Source of the DNA: Favolaschia claudopus
Lineage: Eukaryota > Basidiomycota > Agaricomycetes > Agaricales > Mycenaceae
Direction: 5' to 3'
DNA: 64,000 nt
Assembly: GCA_037176885.1 (NCBI GenBank)
Contig: JAWWNJ010000087.1
Location: 496,001 to 560,000 of the forward strand
Under the pieces are notes generated by a model, which made no database searches, was not told where the DNA came from, and saw only the letters and a program-made list of their open reading frames with translations. This document shows, one piece after another, positions 36,344 to 47,635 of this stretch (the first letter of the stretch is position 1; every line of letters begins with the position of its first letter). The position numbers and the translations under genes were made by a program.

Positions 36344-36694
36344 TGGAAGTCTCTCGAAGCCGCCCACACAGCCTACCCCCAGGGTTCCAACATATCGACT
36401 CATCATTCAATATTTCGACTCGGACATGACTCTCTCGAAGCTATTCTGGTAGACCTTGCTGCGCTGAATCTTCATATCAAGAAGGACTCACAAGCAGTTT
36501 GGAAAACGCTTGTGAAATGCATCAAACTCGAGTTGGAAAGCGATATCAACCGGGCTTCCCCGCCGTTTCCTTCCGCCTTAGCATGTTCTCGTTTTGCTAT
36601 GCGTTCTGCGATCATGACACGGGGACGAGGTATCGTAGAGACACAATTGACCTTGGCACTCATCAGAATTCGTCCGATATCTTATACGAATTGA
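36344..36694 (+). CDS. Orphan terminal exon of an unrecognised gene
   Basis: A 116-codon open frame that starts immediately after a textbook 3' splice site: a CTAAC branch-point-like sequence at about 36323-36330 followed by a pyrimidine tract and CAG at 36341-36343. The protein reads WKSLEAAHTAYPQGSNISTH, then DSLEAILVDLAALNLHIKK and DSQAVWKTLVKCIKLELE, a helical composition, ending IRIRPISYTN with a TGA at 36694. An upstream exon with a matching donor was not found with confidence. One candidate frame begins at an ATG near 36161. No family was recognised. Confidence 0.3.
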   Translation, partial: WKSLEAAHTAYPQGSNISTHHSIFRLGHDSLEAILVDLAALNLHIKKDSQAVWKTLVKCIKLELESDINRASPPFPSALACSRFAMRSAIMTRGRGIVETQLTLALIRIRPISYTN

Positions 36695-39600
36695 AGGAGG
36701 TCTGCAGTACACAACTCCTCTCATTCAAGTTCACGCCCAAATTATTCGGGACTTGACAACGAAATGCCACTTTCCATTACACAGACTGGAAATACTCGAC
36801 CAGCTCGACCAATAGTCTCATCTGGGACCAGGTGGCCAAACGCTGCCATTAATATTGTACCCAAGATCAACCTTGCTGATTGTCAATGGCGTTAAACTTA
36901 CGAACCCTCCGTACATTGTGATCATTGAAAGAAGGGATTCCGCGGCCCTACAAGCTCAGCGCTCATCTATTATGCTGGATTATTTCATCTGTTCGTGCAT
37001 CGTCAGTTTTGATATGCTCAAACTTGACTGACTCAATGTGACTAATGGATCCATCTTGCATCAGTGTCACTTCTTCATCCCCCGTGCGGAATATTCCGAA
37101 TGGATTTTGAAGCACCGCTCTATCTCGAAGTGTGTCAGAGCCTAAATCAGAGCATAGGCATCGTTCAGACTCAATTTTCAGCAACTTCGAAAGTCGTATA
37201 TTCGACCTCTTCTTTTTGGGGTAATTTCTGCGGTAAGATTCCATCTTCTGCACTGACTTCAGCGGAACATACATTTATGTCGCAACGAATCAACGGCAAC
37301 CTCATCCAACTGCCCACCACTCACTTGTGAAATGGTCTCTTGACGTACTTGGATTGCGGCGCTGACAAATGATTTCATGATTGTGCCCATATTCATTGTG
37401 CCGAGGACACAAGCAACAATACAACTCCTCCGAGCGTCGGTTGAAGGCTCGATAATCTCCAGTATGTGCAGATCGACACTTCGGGCTGTCCCGATGGTGG
37501 CAATGCTGCTCTCCAAGTTCTCCGCTCGTCGCCGCACAAGTCGTTCGGATCCACCACTATAGACTGGTCGAAGTCTACGCACCGTTTAATACACTTAATT
37601 CACTTTCTAGGTAGGAAGTCATCGTGTGCTCGTTTCGTGTGTCCTGTGGGTTTGATCATGTTCAATGTCAGAATGCCATCAATACTAACACCACCATTTT
37701 CAAGCTGGCCAATCTGGATACAGTTATAGCTCTACCAAGCCAGTTCAAGTACTAACACCACCGTTTTCAAGCTAGCCAATCTGGATACAGTTATAGCTCT
37801 ACCAAGCCAGCTCAAGGTGTAGCCAGGCCCCCTTCGCGATTTGCTCGAGCCAATTGTCCCAGTTATCAACTCAGATAATCGCTCGAGGCATAAGATAAAA
37901 TAAATACTCAGCATACTCGCGGGCGGGTGATAAACACCGACGGATGAACGCGCGGCGGAATATCATCGATTCCTTCCTTGTATGACCACTCTAGGTTATT
38001 CGCTGATCATCATGATATTTGGCAGTTCGATACTTCGTCGTCCAAGGACTGTCCCAGGGTGGTTAAATTCTCGACCTCCATTGGTTTCCGGGTCATCTGA
38101 ACCACAAATGTCTTGCAAATGTTGCGAGCTGCACAGTTTCTTCCGTACGTGTAACGTTTGTGAATATTCTTGGACGTTTGAGGCTGCGAACTGTCAGAAT
38201 GGGTCAGGAAGCAAGTGGCTACGTACCTCTCGCCGCTTCATCACTCGTACGAAATTTATGGGGTTACCAGGCGCGCAGATCATTTTTATCGTCGCAAACC
38301 GCTCAATCTCATTCTAAAGTGCTGTGATATGTTCAGAACCTCGATGGTGCGACCATTCGATCAAGACAAGTCCCAGTCGACGCACTATGTCGAGGAAGAG
38401 TAGAAAAGCGTGGGATGCTATGGTCTCCATGGACCAGGGTAAATGCCTGACACATCGAGCGAATGTTTATTGAAATTGATATCTATGGCATGGTGCATAC
38501 TTGCTGGCGTGGATCCCTAGCCCGGGTTACCCGAGTCGACGCGCGCCTACCAAAAATAAATTTACTTCTCAACTTGAGGGCGGACTAATATATCCCCACA
38601 TACAGTGCCAAGCTGTACAGAAATGAAGTTGGCAGCAGTACCCCGTCGTAAAATTGTGTGCCATCCTACGGATCCGGTAGGTTCTCACTTCCGTGTCGGC
38701 GTCTGTCAATGATCACTCATCTCCATTTTTGGCTGTAAGCTGTGTTATCTCCTCCAACCTCCGCAAGTTACGCTGTATTATATATGTATGTTAGCCTTGT
38801 AAACGTAATTGTGGATCCACCAGCGAAAGAGCGGGAGATTCAGTTGCATGATGATTGATCGCGATCCGCGAAGACTCGGTCTTCACTGAGAGTTTGTGAT
38901 TGTGTTCGAGGGCTCACATTTATTATAAATTGAAACTAATAACAGTACATGAAGCTTAATGAAGCATCTTAGTACGGTTTAATCTAAAAATCCACAGAGG
39001 TATTCTAGCAATGTTCAATGAATTTCAACTGTGGGAAAAAAAACTCGGCAAGTGCCATGTTGTTTGACTGCGACTTGACACTGTCACGGTGTCACGGCTG
39101 CGACTGGCTGCGAGCCTCGTCACCTCGACATTCATGAACACAGAGTTTCCGTTATCCACTCCGACTTGCGAAGTGTTGTAGGGTACTCTCAACTCATCGA
39201 GGCTAAGCTCCCACCGGAATCTTTGGCACAAGTACTACTGAACCCCGCTTCAAGTTCGCCACGAACTTTCGTGGAAATTGGAATTACTTTGGAATTACTC
39301 AAGAACCTTGTGCCGGTAACTATCCTATCCTATCCTATCAAGAGTCAAATGTCCGTCTGTCGTCGAGAACATCTCGGCCGACACCGCGCCAGATCCGACG
39401 CCATACGTGTTTTTCGTTCTGAAATCTGCGGAGGACTCTTTTTCAAGCTCTTTTCGCCAATGCATGAATATTTCAATAGACTGAGCAAGCGAATTTTGAT
39501 ACGTCACAACAATCATGGATCATGGCCCACAATTGGCTTTACTTTCATGCAGTTTCATGCTGTGAAATTGCGTCTTAACTTCCTCGTCCCTGGACCTTGA

Positions 39601-40163
39601 TTAGCTCACCGTGAAGGACTTCTGCTATCCGTGGTTCGTGAGTATTGGCACACAATCTTGCGCAACCTACTCATCATGAGCATGACAGATCGCAAGCACG
39701 ATGTCTTAAATTTGATGTATGGTGCTCTCTTTGAAGGCCGCGAGAGCGTTCGGGAAGCGGGGTAAAAACAGCGCAGTCATTGCTACATATACAGGTAGCA
39801 TATGGGTTCATCTGCTGAGCCTTGACTGTGGCTGGATAGTGATCTGCTGGGACGAACTCAGTTTCCATATCTAACCGTCCTCGAGAAGAAACCTATGAAA
39901 TACTTTCAATGCTTCTGAGTTCCTGTCACACTTCCAGGGCAACCAATAGGTGAGTTAGCCAAGTCTGTTCGCAGAAAGGTTGTAACTTCTGCCGGTGGCA
40001 GCAGCGAGTGCTCGGTGGGAGGGTGGGAACTATAGGCCCTTCTCCCGCAAAAGTGAACCTGTACAGAGAAGCGTTGCGGACTCCTTCCATCAGCGAAGCT
40101 CACGATGTCCTAATCGAACTTCGACGCCCTAGCTATGATAGGTCGGCCACAGGGTGTTGGCAC
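36695..40163. other. Gene-poor region with unresolved coding-like fragments
   Basis: About 3.5 kb without a gene I can name. At 37259-37582 both strands have coding-like frames. On the minus strand it reads LESSIATIGTARSVDLHILE, with a GTGAGT donor after TISQ. On the plus strand it reads YVQIDTSGCPDGGNAALQ. Both strands are broken beyond these pieces, and a 67-bp duplication follows. From 38400 to 40160 I see only short frames without motifs. This may be one or more decayed genes. Confidence 0.4.
37683..37816. repeat. Tandem duplication of a 67-bp unit
   Basis: Two head-to-tail copies, 37683-37749 and 37750-37816, differ at only three positions. Each copy begins TACTAAC and ends CAAG. Because 67 is not a multiple of three, the duplication shifts every reading frame that crosses it. 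Confidence 0.9.
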
Positions 40164-40169
40164 TATAAA
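40164..40169 (+). promoter_or_regulatory. TATA box of the subtilase gene
   Basis: TATAAA lies 52 bp upstream of the subtilase ATG at 40221, in the usual distance range for a core promoter with a short leader. No other strong TATA element is present in the preceding 100 bp. Confidence 0.5.
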
Positions 40170-40220
40170 TGCGGACTGTGTGAAGTATGGCTCTCCCAAT
40201 TCGCCCCGTCCTCAGCCAAG

Positions 40221-43200
40221 ATGAAGGCTCGTCTTCTATTGCTGCTTCTGGGACCGACCCTTGGCTTTGCTGCCAAGGTTTCCTTGTCCACGGTCGAACG
40301 AGTCACAAACTTGGCCACGCTGTCGAACAAGTTCATTGTCGAGGTCGAGGACGCGTCGGACATTCCAAGCAAGAGAGCTTTGGGCACAGTTCAGTCTCCC
40401 GAGATGTCCTCTGCGATATCGTCCTCAACTGGGTTTCTAGGTGCACGAACAGCTGTACCGGTCTCTGCGGGAACGCAAAATCTCCTTCAATGTCCATAGA
40501 GAGTTTGATACGCCGGGTATATTCGTTGGGGCATCACTGTCTTTGGATGTGAGTTTTCTGTTTTCTGTCAGGATTCACGCTTGACGCCTTCGAATGTAGG
40601 ATGGACAAGTATGTTGTTAAAGCGCACAAGATAACTTGTACAGTGCTCAATGTTGTTTAGGATGTTGCTGATATCCTCAATGTTGAGGGTGTTGTTGCCA
40701 TCCGCCCTGTCCGAACATTCTCTCGCCCCATGTATTTGAATAAGCTCTTTCTCTTACCTCGTGCTAATTCAAGCGTAGACCGGTATCCTCAAGGATAGTG
40801 TCCCCAGGTGATCCGGGTCTGCCTGATTCCGAATCCACACATATCACAACTGTGAGCATACTTGACTTGTGAATTTTCGCTATGGTCGATTCATATCTGG
40901 AGGCAGGGTGTTGACAAATTGCACGCTAGAGGCATCAGAGGCAAAGGCATGAAAGTCGGAATGTTAGCATCGAACCCGTTTTGTCCTTTTTGTCGTGCAA
41001 AACTCACATCCTTTGCAAGTCTCGATACAGGGACAGACTACACGCACCCCTTCCTTGGCAGTGGCTTCGGGCCAGGATTCAAGGTCGCAGGTAATACTTG
41101 ACTGAATTGCTGGCCTTGTTCTCGTTAGAATCTTAGCTTGTAGGTGGTTTTGACTTGGTCGGGGACAATTATACGGGTCTTAATACTCCAATGCCCGATC
41201 CCGATCCGTTGGATCAGTGCTCCGGGTAAGAAGTCAGCCGATTTCCCTAATTGTCGCGTAGCTCATCGTTGTTTTCTAGACACGGTTTGTATTTTTTTTC
41301 AGATATCAGAAGCGTTTGCTGAACACTTGTATGTGCAGGAACACATGTAGCCGTGCGTTGATTCTTTCAGTCTTGATCAAATTCAGAGTTATATTGAGAT
41401 GATAGGGTATCATTGGGGCGAATCCGGGGAACGAATTCAACATAAGTGGGGTCGCACCCGATGCCACAATCTTCTCGTACAGGATCTTTGGTTGCACAGG
41501 TAGTGTACCTGATGACGGTGCGTACTATCATCCTGATGAGCAGTTCATGTTCGTCTGAATGTACGCTAGTGATTGTTGATGCTTTGCTCATGGGTGTTAA
41601 GGACGGGATGGATGTATTGACCATGAGTTTGGGTGGTGCAGACGGTTGGACAGAAGGGACAGCAACGGTGGTTTCTAGCAGGATCGCCGCCGCCGGGACT
41701 ATCGTGACCATTGCTGCAGGGAATGATGTGGTTTTCTTCTTCGATTTTCACAATGTCGTGCTCATCGTGATTTGCAGGGCTCATCCGGTGCCTGGTTCAC
41801 AAGTGGCCCCGGCAACGCTATTAACGCGATTTCTGTTGCGTCTTCGGATAACACGGTTATTCCACTCCAAAGCTTGACTGTCTCGGGTGTCGCGCACGCC
41901 CCCATTGTTTACTACGATGTGCGCATCAGCCGTTTTTTTTCATTCCACAACTCAATAGACTTTGCAGACTTTCCCGCTCCCTGTAGATGGCACGCTACCT
42001 CTTTTTGTTCTCTCAAACGACACAACTGTCGTTGATGACGCCTGCGATCCGTTGCCCGCATCTACCCTCGACCTCTCCCAATTCGTGGTCCTGGTACGGC
42101 GTGGGACCTGCCCATTTGTGAGCAAATACATCTCGCTTGCGCCAACTTTCTCAGACGATCGTCAGGCTGCCAAGCTTGCCAACATTGCTGCCTTTGGAGG
42201 AAACACGACCCTTATTTACGAGTTGAGTGTCGTAGCGGCATTTTTTTCCTCCAAATCGACTGAGCATACCATCACTTAGCAATGGAAGCGGATTTGGTGC
42301 TATCACGGTGATTATCTTCATGCCTTTTTGTGTTGCAGGTAATTCAAAGCGCACAGGTCGGAAATTTCAGTGCAGTATTGATTCAAGCGGACGATGGGGT
42401 TTTCGTAGGCAATGTTCTCCGATATGTAGTGAAAGGAGCTGACATCTTCATGATAGCTCGCCCAACAGTTTGCTGCTGGAGCACAAATCTTTGTCTCCTT
42501 CCCTCAATCTGGAGCCGGTGTGCAATTCCCTGCGCCGACGGGCGGCCTTGTATCCACCTTTACCTCGTTTGGCCCAACGAACGATAACTTTTTCAAACCG
42601 GCGATAACTGCTCCCGGCGGTAACATTCTGTCGACGTTCCCGGTGCCTCTGGGTAGCTGGGCTTTACTCTCTGGCGTAAGGACGGTCCTCTACGCATCAG
42701 AGATTCAGTCATATTGAGCTATGTTCATAGACATCCATGGCAACCCCATTCATGGCCGGGAGCGCCCTCCTGCTCCTCTCCGTGCAAGGCAAATCTCTCG
42801 CTGTCGCAACGGGTGCCCGGACTCTCTTCCAGTCCACTGCCAAGCCCATCTCGTCTAGTATGACCGATGGCGACCCGTTACAGACGGTTACCCAACAGGG
42901 CGCGGGTTTGGTGCAAGTTTTCGATGCGATTTTTCCGAATACGACGCTCTCAAAAACGGAACTCCTTCTCAATGATACTGCGCATTTTGCTGGACCGTGC
43001 GTGATCTCCTTTCTCGCCTTACGTCCAGTTTCTAATGCAACTGCTTGCAGTCAGAGGTTCTCGGTGAAGAACACCGGCAAGAAGGTGAAAAGCTATACCC
43101 TGAGCCATGTGCCTGCGGGAACTGCCGCTGGATTCACGCCGGTACGTTTTTCGGTTGTGTTTGGGGTTCTAACTGACATGCTGCAGGGCTCAATCCTCCC

Positions 43201-43960
43201 TAATCCAGGACCTGTCCCATTGACCACTGATTCTGCCAGGGTAGTATTCAACAGCAACAAGTTTACTCTTCTGCCCGGCCAATCGCACGAGGTCGTTGCG
43301 ATAATCACGCCCCCGAAAGGGCTCGACCCTACGACTTTCCCTGTGTATTCCGGCTTTATCTTCGCTAGCAGCGGCACCGAGTCCGTCCACGCGACATACT
43401 TCGGCGTCGCCGCGTCGCTGAAGAACGCGCAAACCATAGACAACACCGACATTATTTTCGGCGTGCCTCTTCCTGTTCTTCTGGATTCGCAGGGCGATGT
43501 TCAAGAAGGGGTCGTGAACTATACATTTGTAGGCGATGACGCCCCGACAGTGCTTTGGCGGCAGGCGTTCGGGACACCACTTCTCCTCCTCGATCTGGTA
43601 TCCCCCGACATCAAGTTCTCTGGAACCCTGAATACGCGCGCACCGATCTCGTTCACCACCCCCCACAAGGGCGGTAGCTTCGCAAAGGTGCCTACGATTG
43701 GGCCAATCCTGCAGATTCCTTGGCTTGGGCGCAACGACGAGGTATATTCAGAAATTGAGGCGACGAATCATGGCTAAGTCGTGTGATAGGACCAAATCTT
43801 GGACAATACGGTGTTACTTGGCAATTCCTTTGCGAACGCGACCAAGATACCAAATGGGACGTATAAAATTCTGCTTCGTTCGCTGGCTGTTACGGGTGAT
43901 CCAACGAACGAGGCAGATTATGAAAGCTGGCTGAGTCCGGCTTTCGGTATCTTCGCGTGA
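40221..43960 (+). CDS. Secreted subtilisin-like serine protease (S8) with PA and Fn3-like domains
   Basis: An extracellular peptidase. The start at 40221 gives a signal peptide (MKARLLLLLLGPTLGFAA) and an inhibitor-like propeptide (KFIVEVEDASD, then RKISFNVHREFDTPGIFVGA). The catalytic Asp lies in ILDTGTDYTHPFLGSGFGPG, formed across an intron near 41020. The His motif HGTHVAG is assembled from exons ending at 41225, 41280-41284, 41339-41352 and starting at 41406. The oxyanion Asn is in GTIVTIAAGND near 41727. A protease-associated insert (DLSQFVVLVRRGTCPF) follows. APGGNILSTFPVPLGS precedes the Ser motif SGTSMATPFMAG, joined over an intron near 42674-42734. The C-terminal region (SQRFSVKNTGKKVKSYTLSH) is Fn3-like, and the last exon ends ESWLSPAFGIFA at 43960. 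All triad residues are present, so it should be active. Confidence 0.9.
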
Positions 43961-44907
43961 AGTATTAGCGGAGGATAGTACAAGACTATTTTCAGTTTCG
44001 ATTGGATGTTGGGTTTCCTGTTGCGCTGGCTGTGATAGAGTATCTTTAGGATCCGGATATCTAGTGCATGAGTCGGTGCTGAATGCGGGTTCGAGGTGAG
44101 GGCGCTGTCAGATATTTCAAGACCGCCATTGCAAATGAGGATCACGGGTGTCCGTCTATACTCTCCGAAGAGAATGGCGTGGCGCTGGGTTCTCGGTACG
44201 TGTCGGGTGCTGGTTCGCCCACGTCTTGCGGAATTTGAAAGCCACCAACAAAAAAGCAGCCGAGCAAAGAGTTCCTGAAGCACAAAGAACGAATGAATGG
44301 CATGGTGGATTGCTGCAGTGTGAGCCTAAGTCGGACAGTCTCACAGACTCCGTTGCTGTCCGGGAAAAGAGCTGTTCAAAGAACAAATTGATGATCCTGT
44401 ATATGCAGGCACAAAAGGGATATCCTTCTGAAGGATTTGGACTGCCCGAAGATAGAGATATCGCGCCAATAGTGGTGGTGGTTGGGGAGAAAGGAACAAA
44501 ATGAAAGGTCACAAAGTGTGACAAAGATCTTGCACTGCAGCGTCCAACTCTTTGAGTTACTCTCTTTGGGCTTTGCCTCTTCCTTGGTTATCAGTCTGCA
44601 CATTCCTTCTCTTCATTCCTGCCAGATAATCCCTCAATTTTCAAGTCGTATCTCCCTTGTTTTCCGACGGTGAATCGGCTGGGTCGTATTGGAGCTGTAT
44701 ATACGTCTGCCTGCCACTGCGCTCCAGCGGTTCTCACCGCAGTCGGTTTGGTCAAGGTAAATGCAGGCGGAGTTGTCTCTTTGTCGTCTAGATTGCTCAT
44801 ATATCGCCCAGAGGACATCCTGTTAATTAGCAGACGACAACAATCTATCACTCGGTCAAAGACTCCAAGTTATAATATAAATCGCAGACGCGTGGATATA
44901 GTATGCA
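43961..44907. other. Intergenic region upstream of CCR4
   Basis: This stretch lies between the subtilase stop and the CCR4 start. Short frames on both strands (for example 43918-44283 and 44148-44504) lack motifs. An AT-rich TATA-like segment at about 44870-44882 sits close to the CCR4 ATG. No RNA gene was found. Confidence 0.5.
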
Positions 44908-47170
44908 ATGTACTACCCTCAGCAGTCACCCGGAACCCAGAAACTGCCACCTCATCACGACCAGAACAACCCATGGAATCGACACCTCGGCGTTGGGGTC
45001 AATCCCCAGGCCCAACCTCCCACTTCACCAGGATATATGTACACCAACGGCGCTCTCATGGGACCTCACCACATGGCCCCGATGCAGCACCATCATCAGA
45101 ACTCGCTTGGACATTTTCCATCTCCCCCGAACCACCAGCAGCAGTCCCCGGCCGCACAACCTATGAGTAGGGAATGGCAGCAGCAGTTGATGAAGTATGA
45201 GGTGAGTATAAAGTTATCGCCAATTTCTTGAATCTCATGTCCCGGGGTAGACGATGCGCACGGCGCGATCTCCGCACCATCGTGCTCGAGCCAACGCAGT
45301 CGCTGCAAGGGGCAATGTCAGCAAAACCATTACTATCACGAACCCCAACCAGCCCGACCCGAGTAAGGCGGCCGTGGATGACACGCCCCCTTCGCCTTCA
45401 ATGGCTCTATCCATGGCCGTAAATCATCCTTCTTCGACCACCGCGCCCACGGTGGAACCTGGGATGAGGCCAACTGCGCCTAAAGCACCAGAAAGCTCTT
45501 GGACGCAGCTGGACATGGGCGGTATCAACATCAAGTGCATACCACCCAGTTCCGGATTATTTTCTTTCGCATTCCTTACCGCCCTTTTCCTCAACCACAA
45601 CGCCCTCACCTCCGTCCCTCCCGAAATTTCGAAATTACGACATCTCGAAGTCCTCGATCTTTCGGCGAATAACCTCTCTACCCTTCCCATCGAACTTGGT
45701 CTGTTGATCAATTTGAAGGAGTTTTTACTGTTCGATAATCACCTTTCTACCATTCCGCCCGAGTTCGGGACGCTACACCGGCTGAAAACCTTGGGCATTG
45801 AAGGCAACCCCCTCGACACACAATTGAAGTCGTTATTGCAAAAGGATGGCACAGTTGCGTTAATATCTTACTTGCGCGACAATGCTCCTATGGGTTTAGA
45901 ACCTCCGCCTCGACCTCTCATTCATCTCAATCCCATTGAACCCGGAGCGGAAATAGTCAAAGTGATCTCCTACAACATCTTGTGTGAGCGGGCTGCGACG
46001 ACCAAGATGTACGGCTACACACCAACTTGGGCGCTTGCGTGGGACTACCGCAAGAACAAAGTGATGCAGGAGGTGGTCGAAAGCAAAGCGGATATTGTGT
46101 GCTTGCAGGAGGTGGATATCGGCCAATACGAGGAGTTCTTCTCCAGGCATTTAACAGAAATGGGATATGAGGGTGTCTATGGGGCCAAATCGAGGTATAA
46201 GACGATGCAGGACTCAGACCGGCGGCAGGTTGATGGGTGTGCTACGTTCTTCAAGAAGGACAGGTGCGCAACTGAGTCAATCTCAGTCGTTATAATACTC
46301 ACCTCATTGCTGTAGATATCAACTCGTTGAGAACCACCTCATCGAGTTCAATGCCATTGCCATGCAACGGCAAGACTTTAAGAAGACGGACGACATGTTC
46401 AACCGCGTGCTGGGCAAGGACCACATTGGTGTAATTGTGCTGCTTGAGGACCTTGTGACGGGCTCGCGAATAATCGTGTCCAACACACATCTTCATTGGG
46501 ACGCCCTGTACTCCGACGTCAAGCTCGTACAGACGGCGCTGCTGCTGGAAGAGGTCGAAAAGATCGCACACGGGTTTGCAAAGTATCCCCAAAAGCCACC
46601 GGATCCACCCATTCCAGACGACGATGGTATCCCACCGCGGCCACCTCAGCCGACGTACCCCGACGGTACCAAGATCCCATTATTAGTCTGCGGAGACTTC
46701 AACAGTATTCCGTCGTCGGGCGTGTACGACTTTCTTTCGACTGGCACGCTTCCCGCTACGCATCCTGACTTCTTGTTGCACACCTACGGGACGTACACGT
46801 CTGAAGGTCTGCGGCACAAACTCGGTCTGAAGAGCGCATACACGACTCTCGGTTCAGGTGGGGTGCCGGAGGAGATTACGCCTGTGACGAATGTGACGGC
46901 GGGATTCCGTGGGATCCTCGACTATGTGTGGTATACGCCGGGGAATTTGATTTTGAATACCGTGGTGGGGGAGATTGACAAGGGGTATCTTGAAAAGATT
47001 GTCGGGTTTCCCAATCCGTATTTCCCATCAGAGTACGTCTTTCCGTTTGCCGTACATAATGAGCCTTGAGCTGATTGTTTTCTTTCAGTCATATCCCACT
47101 TACCGCGACCTTGACCATTAAGGCTCAAAGAGAGATGGCGCCTCGACCACCACCGCCTGTGTTCTCATGA
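44908..47170 (+). CDS. CCR4: CCR4-type mRNA deadenylase
   Basis: The catalytic poly(A) 3' exonuclease of the CCR4-NOT complex. Start at 44908, with a Gln/His/Pro-rich N-terminus (MYYPQQSPGTQKLPPHHDQN). A leucine-rich repeat region binds the CAF1/POP2 partner: LTALFLNHNALTSVPPEISK, LRHLEVLDLSANNLSTLPIE, then LKEFLLFDNHLSTIPPEFG. The EEP nuclease domain follows: VKVISYNILCERAATTKMYG (metal-binding Asn), ADIVCLQEVDIGQYEEFF (Glu), SNTHLHWDALYSDVKLVQ (His), LLVCGDFNSIPSSGVYDFL (Asp and Asn), ILDYVWYTPGN, and after a last intron DHIPLTATLTI (Asp-His). The protein ends at 47170. Introns are few and short. Every catalytic position is present, so this is the functional orthologue; it converges on the DENN gene. 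Confidence 0.94.
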
Positions 47171-47635
47171 GCTGATTGTCGATATACTCCCCCCATCCTT
47201 GCATATTTCTTCACCTCCGCATCCACCCATCCTATCCACTCACCACAGTTTTTTTTCCCTTCTGGCAATTATTGGATTCGTCGTACGCTGGTTTGGTTCA
47301 GTACTTGGATGCTACATTTTTTTATCGCGTTTCATCCTTTCCTCGTTCAAAGCGTCTTTACTTATTCTCTTTAACAACGTCTCAATTTCATTTTTTGTTG
47401 CTTCTTTTTCTTTCTTCCTTTCTTTTGTTTCTTCCTTTTGACTGATTGCATGCTTTCGTCGTCGCTTTATTGTCATCGCTAGTTTCCTAGTCCCGTGTAG
47501 CACTGTACCGAACCCCAACGTTTGTAGTACTGATACAAAAACTATTTTCCAACTCTCCATTGCATGTGTGCGGTGTTGTATGTAGTGTTTCCACTCGGGT
47601 AAGTCATCGAAAAATGCTTCGAGCAATCCTTCCCC
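47171..47635. other. Convergent intergenic region
   Basis: This 465-bp spacer between the CCR4 and DENND6-like stops is strongly T/C-rich at about 47230-47450, as expected for a 3' untranslated region and terminator zone. No gene is visible. Confidence 0.6.

Noticed and set aside
39325..39345. Short CCTAT-type pentamer run
   Set aside because: Only about three units; an ordinary microsatellite with no further structure around it.
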